Made by a program: the position numbers and the translations under genes. Below, piece by piece: positions 1 through 9,429 of a stretch of DNA of 64,000 bases. A model generated the notes under the pieces. It did no database searches. It was not told where the DNA came from and worked only from the letters and a program-made list of their open reading frames with translations. Position 1 is the first letter of the stretch, and the number at the start of each line of letters is the position of its first letter. Origin of the DNA: Pseudomonas putida (GTDB lineage: Bacteria > Pseudomonadota > Gammaproteobacteria > Pseudomonadales > Pseudomonadaceae); assembly GCF_025905425.1 (NCBI RefSeq), contig NZ_CP109603.1:4604501-4668500 (forward strand), given 5' to 3'.

Positions 1-3000
1 AACGGCGCCTGCTGGCTGCGCGACAATACCAGGGCGGCATAAGCCTGCACGGCGAAGCGGGTATGGTCGGCGTTCTCGCTGTAGTCGACCTCGATCAGGT
101 TACGTTCCTGCAGGTAGCGCAGCAGGCGTTCATTGGCCTTCTTCAGCGCCTCGGCCGGCACGCCGTAGCCCTGGTCACGGGCGCGCAGCAGGAAGTCGGT
201 GACATAGGCGGTCAGCCAGTACTCCTCTTCGCTGTCCGAACTCCACAGGCCGAAGCTGCCGTTGTAGCGCTGCATGCCCAGCAGGTGCTCGATGCCCATC
301 TCGATCTTGCGTTTGCGCACGTCGGCCGGCTCGCCCTTGATCCCCAAACGCTTGAGGCTTTCGGCATCGGCGTACAGCGACGGATAAAGGCCGCTGGTGG
401 TCTGCTCCAGGCAGCCATAGGGGTAGGCTTCGAGGGCGCGAATCTGTTCGGCCAGGTTCAGCGGCGGTCGGCTCGACAAAACCAGGCTGGCTTCAAGGCC
501 CGCCGGTTCGAAGGCCGCCAGGTCAGCGTCGGGCAACGACCAGGGCTGGTCCTTCAAGGCAACCCGGTAGTGCTTGAGCATCGCGGGATAAGCCGGGCGC
601 ACACCCAAAGTCCACTCTCGCTCGAAGGCAGTGGCCGGCTCGTTTGGCAGTTGCAGGCCATTGACCCGCACGCGCACCTTACCCTGCCCCAGGCCGCCCT
701 GGGCCTGCACCGGAATCATCAGCGTGCGGCGCTGGCCTTCATCCAGCGCGACGCTTTGTACCGCGCTCGCGGCAAGGCTCAACTGGCCTTCGGTGCTGAT
801 TTCGACATTCAGTTGCTGGGCACGGCCCGACAGGTTGGCCAGGTCCAGCGCCAGGCTGGTGCGGTCACCACCGGCGAGGAAGCGCGGCGCCGAAAGCTCG
901 GCGATCAGCGGTGCAGCCACCACGGTCTTGCCCTCGGCCATGCCGAAGTGATCCTCGGTCCAGGCCTGCGCCATCAGCCGCAGTTCACCGTTGAAGTCGG
1001 GGATATCGACAGTGGCCTGCCCTTCGCCCTTCTCATCCAGGGTCACCGGCAGGCTCTGCTGAGCGACGATGGTCACCGTGGTGTTGGGGCGCTTGCCCCC
1101 CTTGGCCATGGCCGCGTCACCACCAAATGCCAGGCTGGCCAGGCGGCCCTGGCCGGCCTCGATCAACTGGCCGTAGATGTCCAGTTGATCGGCGCCATAG
1201 GCTTTGCGGCCGAACAGGCTGGCGAACGGATCGGGGGTCTTGAAATCGGTGATGTTGAGGATGCCCACATCAACCGCAGACAACAGCACATGCACCTGCT
1301 GCCCCGCAGCCGCTGCGCTGCCATCGGCATTGGCCACCTTGAACTTCACCGTCAACGGCTGCTTGGGCCGCATTTTCTCCGGCGCCTGCAAGCTGACCGC
1401 CAGCTTGCGCTCGGCACGGTCCAGCGGCAGGTGCAGCACGCCCACCGCGCGTTTCGGTGTGGCATTGGCCTTGCGCTCACCGGGGCGGATCACCAGGGCA
1501 CTGATATACAAATCGTGGCGTGCCCACTTTTTGTCCAGTTGCACGTCGAAGGTCTTGCCTTCGGCCGGCACCTCGATTTCTTGCCACCACAGGGGGCCAT
1601 CACTGGATTCGATCATCAGGTAGCCATTGCCGGCGGCAGGCGGTGTCACCGTGACCTTGGCCGACGCACCATCGGCGTAGGACGGTTTGTCCAGGGCCAG
1701 CTTGACCTGGTCCGGGCGCACCGCGCCGCCTTCGGCGTTGTCCTGGGCGCGGTAGCCGGCCCAGAAGCGCTCGCTGGAGACCAGGCCGGTTTCTGGGTCT
1801 TCGACCTCGACCCGGTAAGGGCCCCACTCGACCTGGAACGACAACTTGGCCGTCGAGCCGGCCTTGACGCTGACGGTCTCCTCGTTCTGGGTGAGGAATT
1901 TCTCGTTGTAGTTGTAGCTCCAGCCGTCGCTCTGCGAGTAGTTCCAGTAGTAGTCACGGCGCTCGCGGATCAACCGCACCTTGAGGTCGTTGGCTGCCAG
2001 CTTCTTGCCGTCACGGTCGGCCACCAGGAACTCGAATTCCACGGGGCCGTCACTGTCGGTTTCCTCACCCTCGAACAGGCCGCGCAGGCCCGGCAAGCGC
2101 TCGGCAGGCCAGATCGGCTGTTCCAGGCGACGGGTGATCGGCCGGCCGCCAGACTCCTGCAGGCTCGCCTGCACGGTCAGTTGCAGCGGCGAGCGGGCTT
2201 CGGCCCAGCGGCTTTCGATATCGACCACCGCCTTGCCGGCCTGGTCGAGGGTGACTTCGTCCAGCTCCAGGTCCTGGTTCAGTTCAGTTTCGGTGACCGA
2301 GCCGAACTGGTAGCCCGGCAGCGCCGGCACCGCTTCGCGCAGCGGGCGCACGTAGGCTTGGCCACTCAGGCGGTTACCCGCAGCGGGCGCGCCGTAGAGG
2401 TAGCGGCCATTGACCTGGATGTGGGCGTCCTGATCTGGCGCAAGCGGCGTGCTGCTGCCTTTGAGCTCCAGCGCCAGACGCTCGGGGAGGAAGTCTTCGA
2501 CCAGAAACTCGTAGACCTGCTTGCGCCCGCCCCCCAGGTCGAGCAGCAATTGCCAGCGACCGGTCGGTGCTTCGCTGGCCAGTTGCAGCTGGTACTGATA
2601 CAGGCCACTGCCATCCGCCTCCCAGACGAACTTGCGGCTGACCTGCTCATCGGGGCGACGCACTTCCACGCTGACCGGCTGAGCCTTGACCGGCTTGCCA
2701 TCTTGATCGCGCAACAGGCCGTTGAGCAGCACCGTCTCGCCCGGACGATACAGGTCGCGGGGGCCGAAGATGAACAACTGCAAAGGGTTGGATTGAGGGC
2801 CGGTAATATCGAATTCGGCCAGGTCCAGGGCGGCGGTGTTAAGGCGCAGCAATGTGGTGTGCACGCCTTGCGTGGCAATCAGGGTATCGGCCTTGGGCGT
2901 GATCGGCAGTTGCGCGTGGCCGTCGCCATCCGTCTTGGCCTGGGCCAGCAGCTTGCCCTTCTCGTCATGCACCTCAAGGTTGACGTCCTTGATCGCCTTG

Positions 3001-3917
3001 CCCCCTTCCAAGGCCTGGGCGAACACGTCGAGGCGGTCGCGGTAACGGTGCGCAGAGACGCCGATGTCGCTGAGGCTGAACAAGGTCGCCGGCTGCGAGT
3101 AGTCGTAGGTACCCGAGGCACGCATCACCGCCAGGTACACGCCCGGTGCCTGCAGCGGCTTGATCCCGGCGATCGGCAGCAGCACGGTCTCGCGGGTGTT
3201 GCGCGCAGGGTTGAGGTCGAAGCGGCCGCTGTAGACCAGCTCGGCCATGTCCAGGGTTTCCTTGGACTGGTAGTAATACAGGCTGCTGTTGCGTCCCCAG
3301 TTGACCAGGAACGTCGAAAGCATTTCGGGCTTCACGCGGAAGAACTCGACATCGACCTTGTCGACGTTGAGCGCGATCACCGGCAGGCCTTCGGCCAGGC
3401 GTGTGGGCAGCAGCGAGCCACGGCTGGCGAAGCCGATGGTCGGCTGCATGTCACGGGTTTCCAGGCGGGTCACTGATTCGCTGTCCAACTGCTTGCCATT
3501 GACTGCCAGCAGGCCTTTATCGACGGTCAGTACCAGCTTGCGCTGTGGCTCCAGGTGGCGCAGGCGCAGTTCCATCTGGTTGTCGGAGAGTTCCCAGGCG
3601 CCATCGACTTTGCCTTTGACGGTATCGACCAAGTGCAGTTTGCTGGCGAAATCCTGTTTGGCATCGAGCGGTGCGGAGAAGCTGATCGACAGCGCACTGG
3701 CGCCATCGAGCTGCACTTCCGAGACATCCAGCACCGTGAGCTCACGGCCCTCGTAGCGCTTGGCGAGCGCAGCCGGGTCTTCGCGCTTGGGCGCGGGGGC
3801 TTCGGCGAGCGCGGTGGCAGCGGGTTTCTCGGCCGGCGCCGGCTTATCCGGCGTGGAAGAGTCACAGGCACTGAGCAAAGCCAGCGCGCAGGCCAGCAAC
3901 AATCCTTTGTTGAACAT
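1..3917 (-). CDS. Alpha-2-macroglobulin family lipoprotein (YfhM/ECAM-like), 3' end outside window
   Basis: Large periplasmic protease-trapping lipoprotein, known in the family to protect the envelope from foreign proteases. The reverse strand is open for about 1305 codons and runs off the left edge. It starts MFNKGLLLACALALLSACDS: a lipoprotein signal with lipobox LSAC (lipidated Cys18). Asp at +2 is the known signal for retention in the inner membrane. Long macroglobulin beta-domains follow. The motif YGCLEQTT near the visible end is the intact CxEQ thioester, so this is the thioester-containing type. The start is at 3917, preceded by a purine-rich GAGTTCCTACTCC stretch. In many genomes pbpC follows; that lies outside the window. 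A long ORF on the opposite strand is a GC-skew shadow. Confidence 0.93.
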   Translation of the reverse strand, partial: MFNKGLLLACALALLSACDSSTPDKPAPAEKPAATALAEAPAPKREDPAALAKRYEGRELTVLDVSEVQLDGASALSISFSAPLDAKQDFASKLHLVDTVKGKVDGAWELSDNQMELRLRHLEPQRKLVLTVDKGLLAVNGKQLDSESVTRLETRDMQPTIGFASRGSLLPTRLAEGLPVIALNVDKVDVEFFRVKPEMLSTFLVNWGRNSSLYYYQSKETLDMAELVYSGRFDLNPARNTRETVLLPIAGIKPLQAPGVYLAVMRASGTYDYSQPATLFSLSDIGVSAHRYRDRLDVFAQALEGGKAIKDVNLEVHDEKGKLLAQAKTDGDGHAQLPITPKADTLIATQGVHTTLLRLNTAALDLAEFDITGPQSNPLQLFIFGPRDLYRPGETVLLNGLLRDQDGKPVKAQPVSVEVRRPDEQVSRKFVWEADGSGLYQYQLQLASEAPTGRWQLLLDLGGGRKQVYEFLVEDFLPERLALELKGSSTPLAPDQDAHIQVNGRYLYGAPAAGNRLSGQAYVRPLREAVPALPGYQFGSVTETELNQDLELDEVTLDQAGKAVVDIESRWAEARSPLQLTVQASLQESGGRPITRRLEQPIWPAERLPGLRGLFEGEETDSDGPVEFEFLVADRDGKKLAANDLKVRLIRERRDYYWNYSQSDGWSYNYNEKFLTQNEETVSVKAGSTAKLSFQVEWGPYRVEVEDPETGLVSSERFWAGYRAQDNAEGGAVRPDQVKLALDKPSYADGASAKVTVTPPAAGNGYLMIESSDGPLWWQEIEVPAEGKTFDVQLDKKWARHDLYISALVIRPGERKANATPKRAVGVLHLPLDRAERKLAVSLQAPEKMRPKQPLTVKFKVANADGSAAAAGQQVHVLLSAVDVGILNITDFKTPDPFASLFGRKAYGADQLDIYGQLIEAGQGRLASLAFGGDAAMAKGGKRPNTTVTIVAQQSLPVTLDEKGEGQATVDIPDFNGELRLMAQAWTEDHFGMAEGKTVVAAPLIAELSAPRFLAGGDRTSLALDLANLSGRAQQLNVEISTEGQLSLAASAVQSVALDEGQRRTLMIPVQAQGGLGQGKVRVRVNGLQLPNEPATAFEREWTLGVRPAYPAMLKHYRVALKDQPWSLPDADLAAFEPAGLEASLVLSSRPPLNLAEQIRALEAYPYGCLEQTTSGLYPSLYADAESLKRLGIKGEPADVRKRKIEMGIEHLLGMQRYNGSFGLWSSDSEEEYWLTAYVTDFLLRARDQGYGVPAEALKKANERLLRYLQERNLIEVDYSENADHTRFAVQAYAALVLSRSQQAP

Positions 3918-4086
3918 GGAGTAGGAACTCTTAGGCAGCGTGTACGTGAGGGCAGCAACTATAGCGCAAGGTCAGGTGCAGCACCCGGCGTTGCGCGTCA
4001 GGTGAGACCATGGTCGCGCGAATTGGTTGCCTGGCCGTTACACTGTGGCCCTTCAGGAAAGCGGCCCCAGATCCCCAGGACCACCA

Positions 4087-5424
4087 ATGACCTCACTGAC
4101 TGCCGACTGGCGCCATCGCCCCACCCACCACAAGGTCTGGGCGCTGGCCGCGCCGATGATCCTGTCCAATATCTCCGTGCCGCTCGTGGCGCTGGTCGAT
4201 AGCACCGTCATCGGCCACCTCCCCCACGCCCACCAGTTGGGTGCCGTGGCCGTGGGCGCCACGTTGTTCACCTTCATGGTCGGCCTGATGGGCTTCCTGC
4301 GCATGGGTTCCACCGGCTTCGCCGCCCAGGCTGCCGGCCGTGGCGACGGTGCGGCGTTGCGCCAAGTGCTGGTGCAAGGGCTGCTGCTGGCGGTCGGCTT
4401 CGCCGTGTTGATTGGCCTGCTGGCCCTGCCGTTCAGCCAGCTTGCACTTCATGCGATGCAACCCAGCGCAGCCCTGCAGCAATCCACCGAAGACTTCTTC
4501 CACACCCGCCTGCTTGGCCTGCCCGCAGCACTGGCCAGCTACGCACTGGTTGGCTGGTTTCTGGGCACCCAGAACGCGCGGGCACCGTTGGCCATTCTGC
4601 TGACAACCAATCTGCTGAACATCATCCTCAACCTGTGGTTCGTCCTCGGCCTGGACTGGGGGGTGCTGGGTTCGGCGCGGGCCTCGGTGATCGCCGAATG
4701 GAGCGCCGCGCTGCTGGGCCTGGCCCTGACCCGCCCGGCCTTGCGCGCTTACCCAGGGCACATCGCCTGGGCTGCACTCACGCGCTGGCAGTCTTGGCGA
4801 CCCTTGTTGGCCGTGAACCGCGATATTTTTCTGCGTAGCCTGGCGTTGCAACTGGTGTTCCTGCTGATCACCGTGCAGGGCGCACGCCTGGGTGAGGCGA
4901 CGGTGGCAGCCAACGCGCTATTGCTCAATGGCCTGCTGCTGACGGCCTACGCCCTCGATGGGCTGGCGCATGCGGTGGAGGCTTTGTGCGGCCACGCCAT
5001 TGGCGCGCGCGATGGCGATACCCTGCGCCGCTCGCTGGTAGTGGCGTGTGGTTGGTCGCTGATCACCAGCGTCGGGTTTGCCGGGCTATTCCTGCTGGGT
5101 GGGCATCTGTTCATCGACCTGCAGACCGATATCGACAGTGTGCGGGGGGCGGCTTATCCATACCTGCCGTATCTGGCGGTACTGCCTTTGATTGCGGTGT
5201 GGAGCTATCTGCTCGACGGGCTGTTCATCGGCGCGACGCGGGCGCGGGAGATGCGTAATGCGATGCTGGCGTCGGTGGTGATTGCGCTGCCGGTGGCGTG
5301 GGCCATGAGTGGGTTTGGCAACCATGGGCTGTGGTTGGCGTTTCTTGGGTTCATGGGGTTGCGGGCGGTGACGTTGGGGTGGGTTGGGTGGCGGTTGCAG
5401 CAAAAGGGGCTGTGGACTCAGTGA
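4087..5424 (+). CDS. MATE-family multidrug/DinF-type efflux transporter
   Basis: Inner-membrane cation-coupled exporter of about 445 residues with roughly twelve hydrophobic segments in two similar halves. The N-terminal signature APMILSNISVPLVALVDSTVIGHL is typical of the DinF branch of MATE transporters. ATG 4087 is preferred over a TTG 60 bases upstream, because CAGGACCACCA places a Shine-Dalgarno at good spacing and the protein then begins MTSLTADWRHRP. It is monocistronic and divergent from the macroglobulin gene. A REP pair lies just after the stop. The substrate cannot be read from the sequence. Confidence 0.9.
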   Translation: MTSLTADWRHRPTHHKVWALAAPMILSNISVPLVALVDSTVIGHLPHAHQLGAVAVGATLFTFMVGLMGFLRMGSTGFAAQAAGRGDGAALRQVLVQGLLLAVGFAVLIGLLALPFSQLALHAMQPSAALQQSTEDFFHTRLLGLPAALASYALVGWFLGTQNARAPLAILLTTNLLNIILNLWFVLGLDWGVLGSARASVIAEWSAALLGLALTRPALRAYPGHIAWAALTRWQSWRPLLAVNRDIFLRSLALQLVFLLITVQGARLGEATVAANALLLNGLLLTAYALDGLAHAVEALCGHAIGARDGDTLRRSLVVACGWSLITSVGFAGLFLLGGHLFIDLQTDIDSVRGAAYPYLPYLAVLPLIAVWSYLLDGLFIGATRAREMRNAMLASVVIALPVAWAMSGFGNHGLWLAFLGFMGLRAVTLGWVGWRLQQKGLWTQ

Positions 5425-5447
5425 TTTTGGGGCTGCTTTGCAGCCCA

Positions 5448-5511
5448 TCGCGACGCAAGGCCGCTCCCACAGGGGATCGCGCCTCACAGTGGGAGCGGCC
5501 TTGCGTCGCGA
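5448..5511. repeat. REPIN (inverted pair of class-B REPs)
   Basis: Two inverted 23-base arms, TCGCGACGCAAGGCCGCTCCCAC (5448-5470) and its reverse complement (5489-5511), separated by 18 bases. It lies between the MATE gene and the RAYT gene. The same arm sequence recurs at 6101 and 59022. Confidence 0.93.
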
Positions 5512-5539
5512 AATGAGGGCGCAGCCCTCACCTGCTGAC

Positions 5540-5995
5540 TCACAGCCAAACACAATCCCAATGGGGGTATTGTCCAGCCCGCTGCACCAGGCCCGCACGA
5601 ATGGGATTAGCGATGATATAGCGCGCCACCGCTTTCACCTCCTCCTCCCGGCGTAAAGCTCGATCATGGAAGCTCGTCTGCCACACATGCCGCCTTTCTG
5701 CCCCAACCTTATACAGCGCACAGGTGCTTCTGGATTTGAACCCGCACATCAGTTCACCGAGGCTCGACTGGCCAAGCTCGATGAGCCAATGAAGGTGATC
5801 GGGCATGAGGACCCATGCCAGAGAGCGACACACCTTGGATTCATCACTGATCCGCAATTGCTGAATCACTGCTCTCGCGAAGCGAAGGTCCCTGAACAGG
5901 GGCTGGCGATTACGTGTCGTGGTGGTGAGCAGATAGAGGCGCCCTGGCTCAGACACCCGACCTCTGCGTAACCGATGGGAGCTTGGACTTTCCAT
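5540..5995 (-). CDS. REP-associated tyrosine transposase (RAYT, Y1/HUH family)
   Basis: Single-strand DNA transposase-like protein of 151 residues, thought to mobilise REP/REPIN sequences as a domesticated single-copy gene. It has the HUH motif in MPDHLHWLIEL (His67, His69) and a candidate catalytic tyrosine, Tyr126, in ARYIIANPIRAGLV. The start at 5995 is preferred (AAAGGA seven bases upstream); an in-frame ATG at 6019 would add eight residues. REPs of the same class lie on both sides (5448-5511 and 6101-6124), the expected RAYT arrangement. Catalytic motifs look intact. Confidence 0.92.
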   Translation of the reverse strand: MESPSSHRLRRGRVSEPGRLYLLTTTTRNRQPLFRDLRFARAVIQQLRISDESKVCRSLAWVLMPDHLHWLIELGQSSLGELMCGFKSRSTCALYKVGAERRHVWQTSFHDRALRREEEVKAVARYIIANPIRAGLVQRAGQYPHWDCVWL

Positions 5996-6100
5996 GTCTA
6001 ATTCCTTTGAACATTGCATTCAAAGGTAGCCCTGGTGATTCGACAGTCGATGATCGAACCATTTCCGGGTGTGAACTCGGTGAGGGCTTCGCCCTCATTT

Positions 6101-6124
6101 TCGCGACGCAAGGCCGCTCCCACA
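6101..6124. repeat. Single class-B REP beside the RAYT gene
   Basis: TCGCGACGCAAGGCCGCTCC followed by CACA, identical to the REPs on the other side of the RAYT gene. A decayed partner may remain at about 6157-6180 (GGGGAAGCGGCCCCGGCGA). Confidence 0.85.
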
Positions 6125-6178
6125 GGGTTAGCGCGCCATCTAAATGGCAGCGCTAGCTTGGGGAAGCGGCCCCGGCGA

Positions 6179-8092
6179 TTACGAGGACAAATACGAAGAG
6201 CGGGTCAGGCCCAGGCGCAGCGCATCCAGGAACTGAGTCCGCTCACGCGCAGTGATCTTGGCGCTGGCCACCTTGTCGCGGTAGTGGGTCATCAACTCCT
6301 CCGGCGACAAGTGCACGTAACGCAGCATGTCTTCGATGGTGTCGTGGGTCTCGATACCGGCGTGGTACACGCTGCCATCGGCGTTCTGGTAGATGTTCAC
6401 CGAGTCGGTGTCACCGAACAGGTTGTGCATGTCACCCAGGATTTCCTGGTAGGCACCGACCAGGAACACACCCAGCAGGTAGTCCTCGCCTTCCTTCAGC
6501 GCATGCACTGGCATGCTGGTCTCGATGCTCTGCTCGTCAACGTACTGGTTGATTTTGCCGTCAGAGTCGCAGGTCAGGTCCTGCAGTACCGCGCGGCGCA
6601 TCGGCTCTTCGTCCAGACGGTGCAGCGGGATGATCGGCAGCACCTGGCCGATGGCCCAGGTATCCGGCAGGCTCTGGAACACCGAGAAGTTGCAGATGTA
6701 CTTGTCGGCCAGCTTGTCGTTGAGCTCGTCCAGCACCTGGCGGTGCGAACGCTGGCGCGCCTTCAGCGAGTTGTGCAGGCGACGGCACACGGCGAAATAG
6801 CACTGCTCGGCCAAGGCCTTCTCGGCCAGGCTGATCTTGCCATCGGCGTACTGCGCGGCCACGTCACCCATGTAGTGGGTGGCGCGCCAGTAGGTCTCGG
6901 TGACCATCTCGATGTCGGTCGGGCCAAGCAGGTCGGCCAGCCACTGCACGGTCTGGGGCAGGCTTTCCTTGTTTTCAATGGTCGGTACGTCGTCGTTGTG
7001 TTTCTCGACGTCGGTCACCTGGATCACCAGCATGGCATGGTGCGCGGTCAGCGAACGGCCACTCTCGGAGAAGATGTGCGGGTGCGGCAGGCCCTGCGCG
7101 TCGCAGAACTCCTTGAGCATGCCCACCACTACGCCGGCATAGTCATCCATGTCGTAGTTGATCGAGCTGGCATTGCGCGAGTGGGTGCCGTCGTAGTCCA
7201 CACCCAGGCCACCACCGACGTCGATGTGATCGACCGGCAGGCCCAACGCACGCAGCTCGCCGTAGTAACGGATGGCTTCCTTGAAGCCGTGCTGGTAGTC
7301 GGCCAGGTTGGCGATCTGCGAGCCCATGTGGAAGTGCAGCAGGCGGATACCCTGGTCAAGGCCTGCATCGCGGAAGCGCTGCACCACCGAAATAAGCTGC
7401 GCGGCAGACAACCCGAACTTGGACTTCTCACCACCGGTGTCGGCCCACTTGCTCGACGCCAGCGACGACAGGCGCACGCGCAAGCCAACCTGCGGCTTGA
7501 CCTTGAGTTCGGCGGCCTCGTCGATCACCAGGGCGACCTCGGATTCCTTCTCGATGACGATGAACACGTTGTGGCCCAGCTTCTGGCCCATCAGCGCCAG
7601 GCGGATGAACTCCCGGTCCTTGTAACCGTTGCAGACGATGGTGCCGCCCTTCGGCGCCAGCGCCAGCACTGCCAGCAGCTCGGGCTTGGAACCGGCCTCC
7701 AGGCCAATCGAGACGTTCTGGGTGGCGATGATGTTTTCCACCACCGCTTCCTGCTGATTGACCTTGATCGGGTACAGCGCGGTGTACTGGCTCTGGTACT
7801 CAAGACGCGCGATGTTGGCGTCGAAGGCTCCGGTCAGCTGGCGCACGCGGTCTTGCAGAATGTCGGGGAAGCGCACCAGCAGCGGCAGCGACAACCCGCT
7901 CTGGCGCAGCTCGTCGACCTGTTCGAACAGGTCGATCGGCGCGCTCTGGGGGCCGTTAGGGCGCACTTCGACGCGCCCGGCTTCATTGATGGCGAAATAA
8001 CCAGCGCCCCAATGGCGGATGCCGTAAACACTGCGGCTGTCGGCCACGGTCCATTGGCTACCATCGTCTTTGCGTGTGCGTCGTACGGACAT
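6179..8092 (-). CDS. speA: Biosynthetic arginine decarboxylase
   Basis: PLP-dependent enzyme converting arginine to agmatine, the first step of the agmatine route to putrescine and spermidine. 637 residues, the normal length for SpeA. The PLP lysine is Lys110 in [10 protein letters not shown]. The alanine-racemase-like barrel includes HFHMGSQI and [12 protein letters not shown]. The active-site region VCDSDGK appears as [16 protein letters not shown] 8092 is preceded by AGGGGACTTGA. Transcribed alone; the next gene upstream (sui1) has the same direction but lies about 150 bases away. Confidence 0.97.
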   Translation of the reverse strand: MSVRRTRKDDGSQWTVADSRSVYGIRHWGAGYFAINEAGRVEVRPNGPQSAPIDLFEQVDELRQSGLSLPLLVRFPDILQDRVRQLTGAFDANIARLEYQSQYTALYPIKVNQQEAVVENIIATQNVSIGLEAGSKPELLAVLALAPKGGTIVCNGYKDREFIRLALMGQKLGHNVFIVIEKESEVALVIDEAAELKVKPQVGLRVRLSSLASSKWADTGGEKSKFGLSAAQLISVVQRFRDAGLDQGIRLLHFHMGSQIANLADYQHGFKEAIRYYGELRALGLPVDHIDVGGGLGVDYDGTHSRNASSINYDMDDYAGVVVGMLKEFCDAQGLPHPHIFSESGRSLTAHHAMLVIQVTDVEKHNDDVPTIENKESLPQTVQWLADLLGPTDIEMVTETYWRATHYMGDVAAQYADGKISLAEKALAEQCYFAVCRRLHNSLKARQRSHRQVLDELNDKLADKYICNFSVFQSLPDTWAIGQVLPIIPLHRLDEEPMRRAVLQDLTCDSDGKINQYVDEQSIETSMPVHALKEGEDYLLGVFLVGAYQEILGDMHNLFGDTDSVNIYQNADGSVYHAGIETHDTIEDMLRYVHLSPEELMTHYRDKVASAKITARERTQFLDALRLGLTRSSYLSS

Positions 8093-8244
8093 TCAAGTCC
8101 CCTATAAATAAGTCCAAGACACTGCCCCAACAAAAGGGCCGGCGCAGTGTAGAAGCTGAAAATGACGATTCGTCCAGTTCAGGGGTAGACCCTTCCAACA
8201 GGAACGAGTTTAGAAAGCACTGGGCAAAAATTCGCGCACTGGCC

Positions 8245-8616
8245 TCAGCCGCCGGACTTTTTAGCCTTGAAACCCTGTTTGGTCAGCTCGTCGATCAACA
8301 GCTCGACATGGTCGCCCTGAATCTCGATAACACCGTCCTTCAAGGCGCCACCGGTACCGCAGCGGCGCTTGAGCGTTGTGGCCAGCTCCTTGAGCTGATC
8401 GAGGGGCAGCGGCACGCCGGTGACAGTGGTCACGGTCTTGCCACCGCGGCCTTTGTTTTCACGGCGCACACGGGCAATGCCATCGCCTTGCGGGATGATT
8501 TGCTGCTTGCAGATGCAGGCATCCACCGGCTGGCTACAGTCAGGGCAGTGCCGACCGGCATCGGTGGAGAACACGAGACCGCCAAGGGCGGAAAAGGAAG
8601 AAGCTTTCTTGGCCAC
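8245..8616 (-). CDS. SUI1/eIF1-family translation factor (YciH)
   Basis: 123-residue protein with the SUI1/eIF1 fold in the C-terminal two thirds (RRENKGRGGKTVTTVTGVPL, then KRRCGTGG). The N-terminal CPDCSQPVDACIC is a short cysteine cluster usual in bacterial YciH and may bind metal. The start is GTG 8616 with AGAGGAAC upstream. A longer reading to 8880 on the same frame adds 88 residues of REP-derived, non-conserved sequence and is rejected. Bacterial YciH is thought to inhibit aberrant translation initiation, by inference from E. coli. Confidence 0.93.
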   Translation of the reverse strand: MAKKASSFSALGGLVFSTDAGRHCPDCSQPVDACICKQQIIPQGDGIARVRRENKGRGGKTVTTVTGVPLPLDQLKELATTLKRRCGTGGALKDGVIEIQGDHVELLIDELTKQGFKAKKSGG

Positions 8617-8800
8617 TTTTGTTCCTCTGTGCTGAGGACAAAAACTGGTCGGCGGGAGCCGACCGCGAAGCCCCACTCTGGCAGGGGCGGCGCTACTGCC
8701 GCAAGATGCTGCGACAGCCCGAAAAGGGCGCGCAGTGTAACGATAAATCAGGGGATTGCTAAGTACTGGAATGCGCCATTTTGCGAATGTTTTGCGACCC

Positions 8801-8872
8801 TTCGCGGGCAAGCCCGCTCCTACAGGTACTGCACCGTTCTTAAAGACTCCGGTAAACCTGTGCCCGCGAATA
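8801..8872. repeat. Class-A REP with decayed partner
   Basis: TTCGCGGGCAAGCCCGCTCC then TACAG (8801-8825), followed by a shortened inverted partner CCTGTGCCCGCGAATA (8857-8872). Fills most of the gap between the Nudix and sui1 genes. Confidence 0.8.
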
Positions 8873-8890
8873 GGCTGCAACGCCGTGCAA

Positions 8891-9427
8891 CTAGGACAAG
8901 CTGGCTTTGTACCGCTGCAACGCCGCCAGTGAGTCCGGGCAATACGGCTTGCCCAGGCTTTCTTCCTCCGCCTGCTCCAGGCTGATGAACCGCGCCTCGC
9001 TCACCTCTTCCGGCTGCAAGCGCAACGGCGCATCGGACACCGCCGAATACACCGCACACCACAAGCGGTTGTCGGGTTGGTCGAAGTAGAAGCGTTCATG
9101 AAAGCGCAGCTCGACGCCGTCGATCCCCAGTTCCTCGGCCAACTCACGCGCAGCCGATTCGGCATACCCCTCGCCCGCCGTCACCATGCCGCCCGCCGCC
9201 ACATCCCAAAAGCCTGGGTACAGCGCCTTGCTCAAGGTACGCCGGTGCACGCACAACTCACCGGCGCTGTTGAACAGCAGGATGAACGTGCAGCGGCCAA
9301 TCAGGCCGCGCTCGCGCAGGTCTGCCCTGGGCAGGGCGCCAAGGACCTGGTCGGCCTCATCGACCCAGGCGACCAGCTCACGGTCGGAAGCCGCCCGGTG
9401 GGCGGCCTCCTTGGTGCTGATGGCCAC
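8891..9427 (-). CDS. Nudix hydrolase (YfcD-like)
   Basis: 178-residue Nudix protein that should hydrolyse a nucleoside diphosphate linked to another group; substrate unknown. The Nudix box GX5EX7REUXEEXGU is complete in GGMVTAGEGYAESAARELAEELGI. The N-terminal part WVDEADQVLG...RADLRERGLIGRCTFILLF resembles the YfcD/isopentenyl-diphosphate-isomerase-like subgroup. It ends two bases before the stop of the DUF2333 gene and was probably transcribed with it. Confidence 0.9.
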   Translation of the reverse strand: MAISTKEAAHRAASDRELVAWVDEADQVLGALPRADLRERGLIGRCTFILLFNSAGELCVHRRTLSKALYPGFWDVAAGGMVTAGEGYAESAARELAEELGIDGVELRFHERFYFDQPDNRLWCAVYSAVSDAPLRLQPEEVSEARFISLEQAEEESLGKPYCPDSLAALQRYKASLS

Positions 9428-9429
9428 GA

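Noticed and set aside
63..3476. A 1137-codon open frame on the + strand
   Set aside because: It is antisense to the alpha-2-macroglobulin gene, which has a lipobox, family length and thioester motif. The + frame is low-complexity and only reflects GC-rich third positions.
6014..8107. Long + strand open frame opposite speA
   Set aside because: speA on the reverse strand has all PLP-enzyme motifs; the + reading has no recognisable domain.
8617..8880. N-terminal extension of Sui1
   Set aside because: The extension translates a REP and has no family similarity, while GTG 8616 has a good ribosome site.
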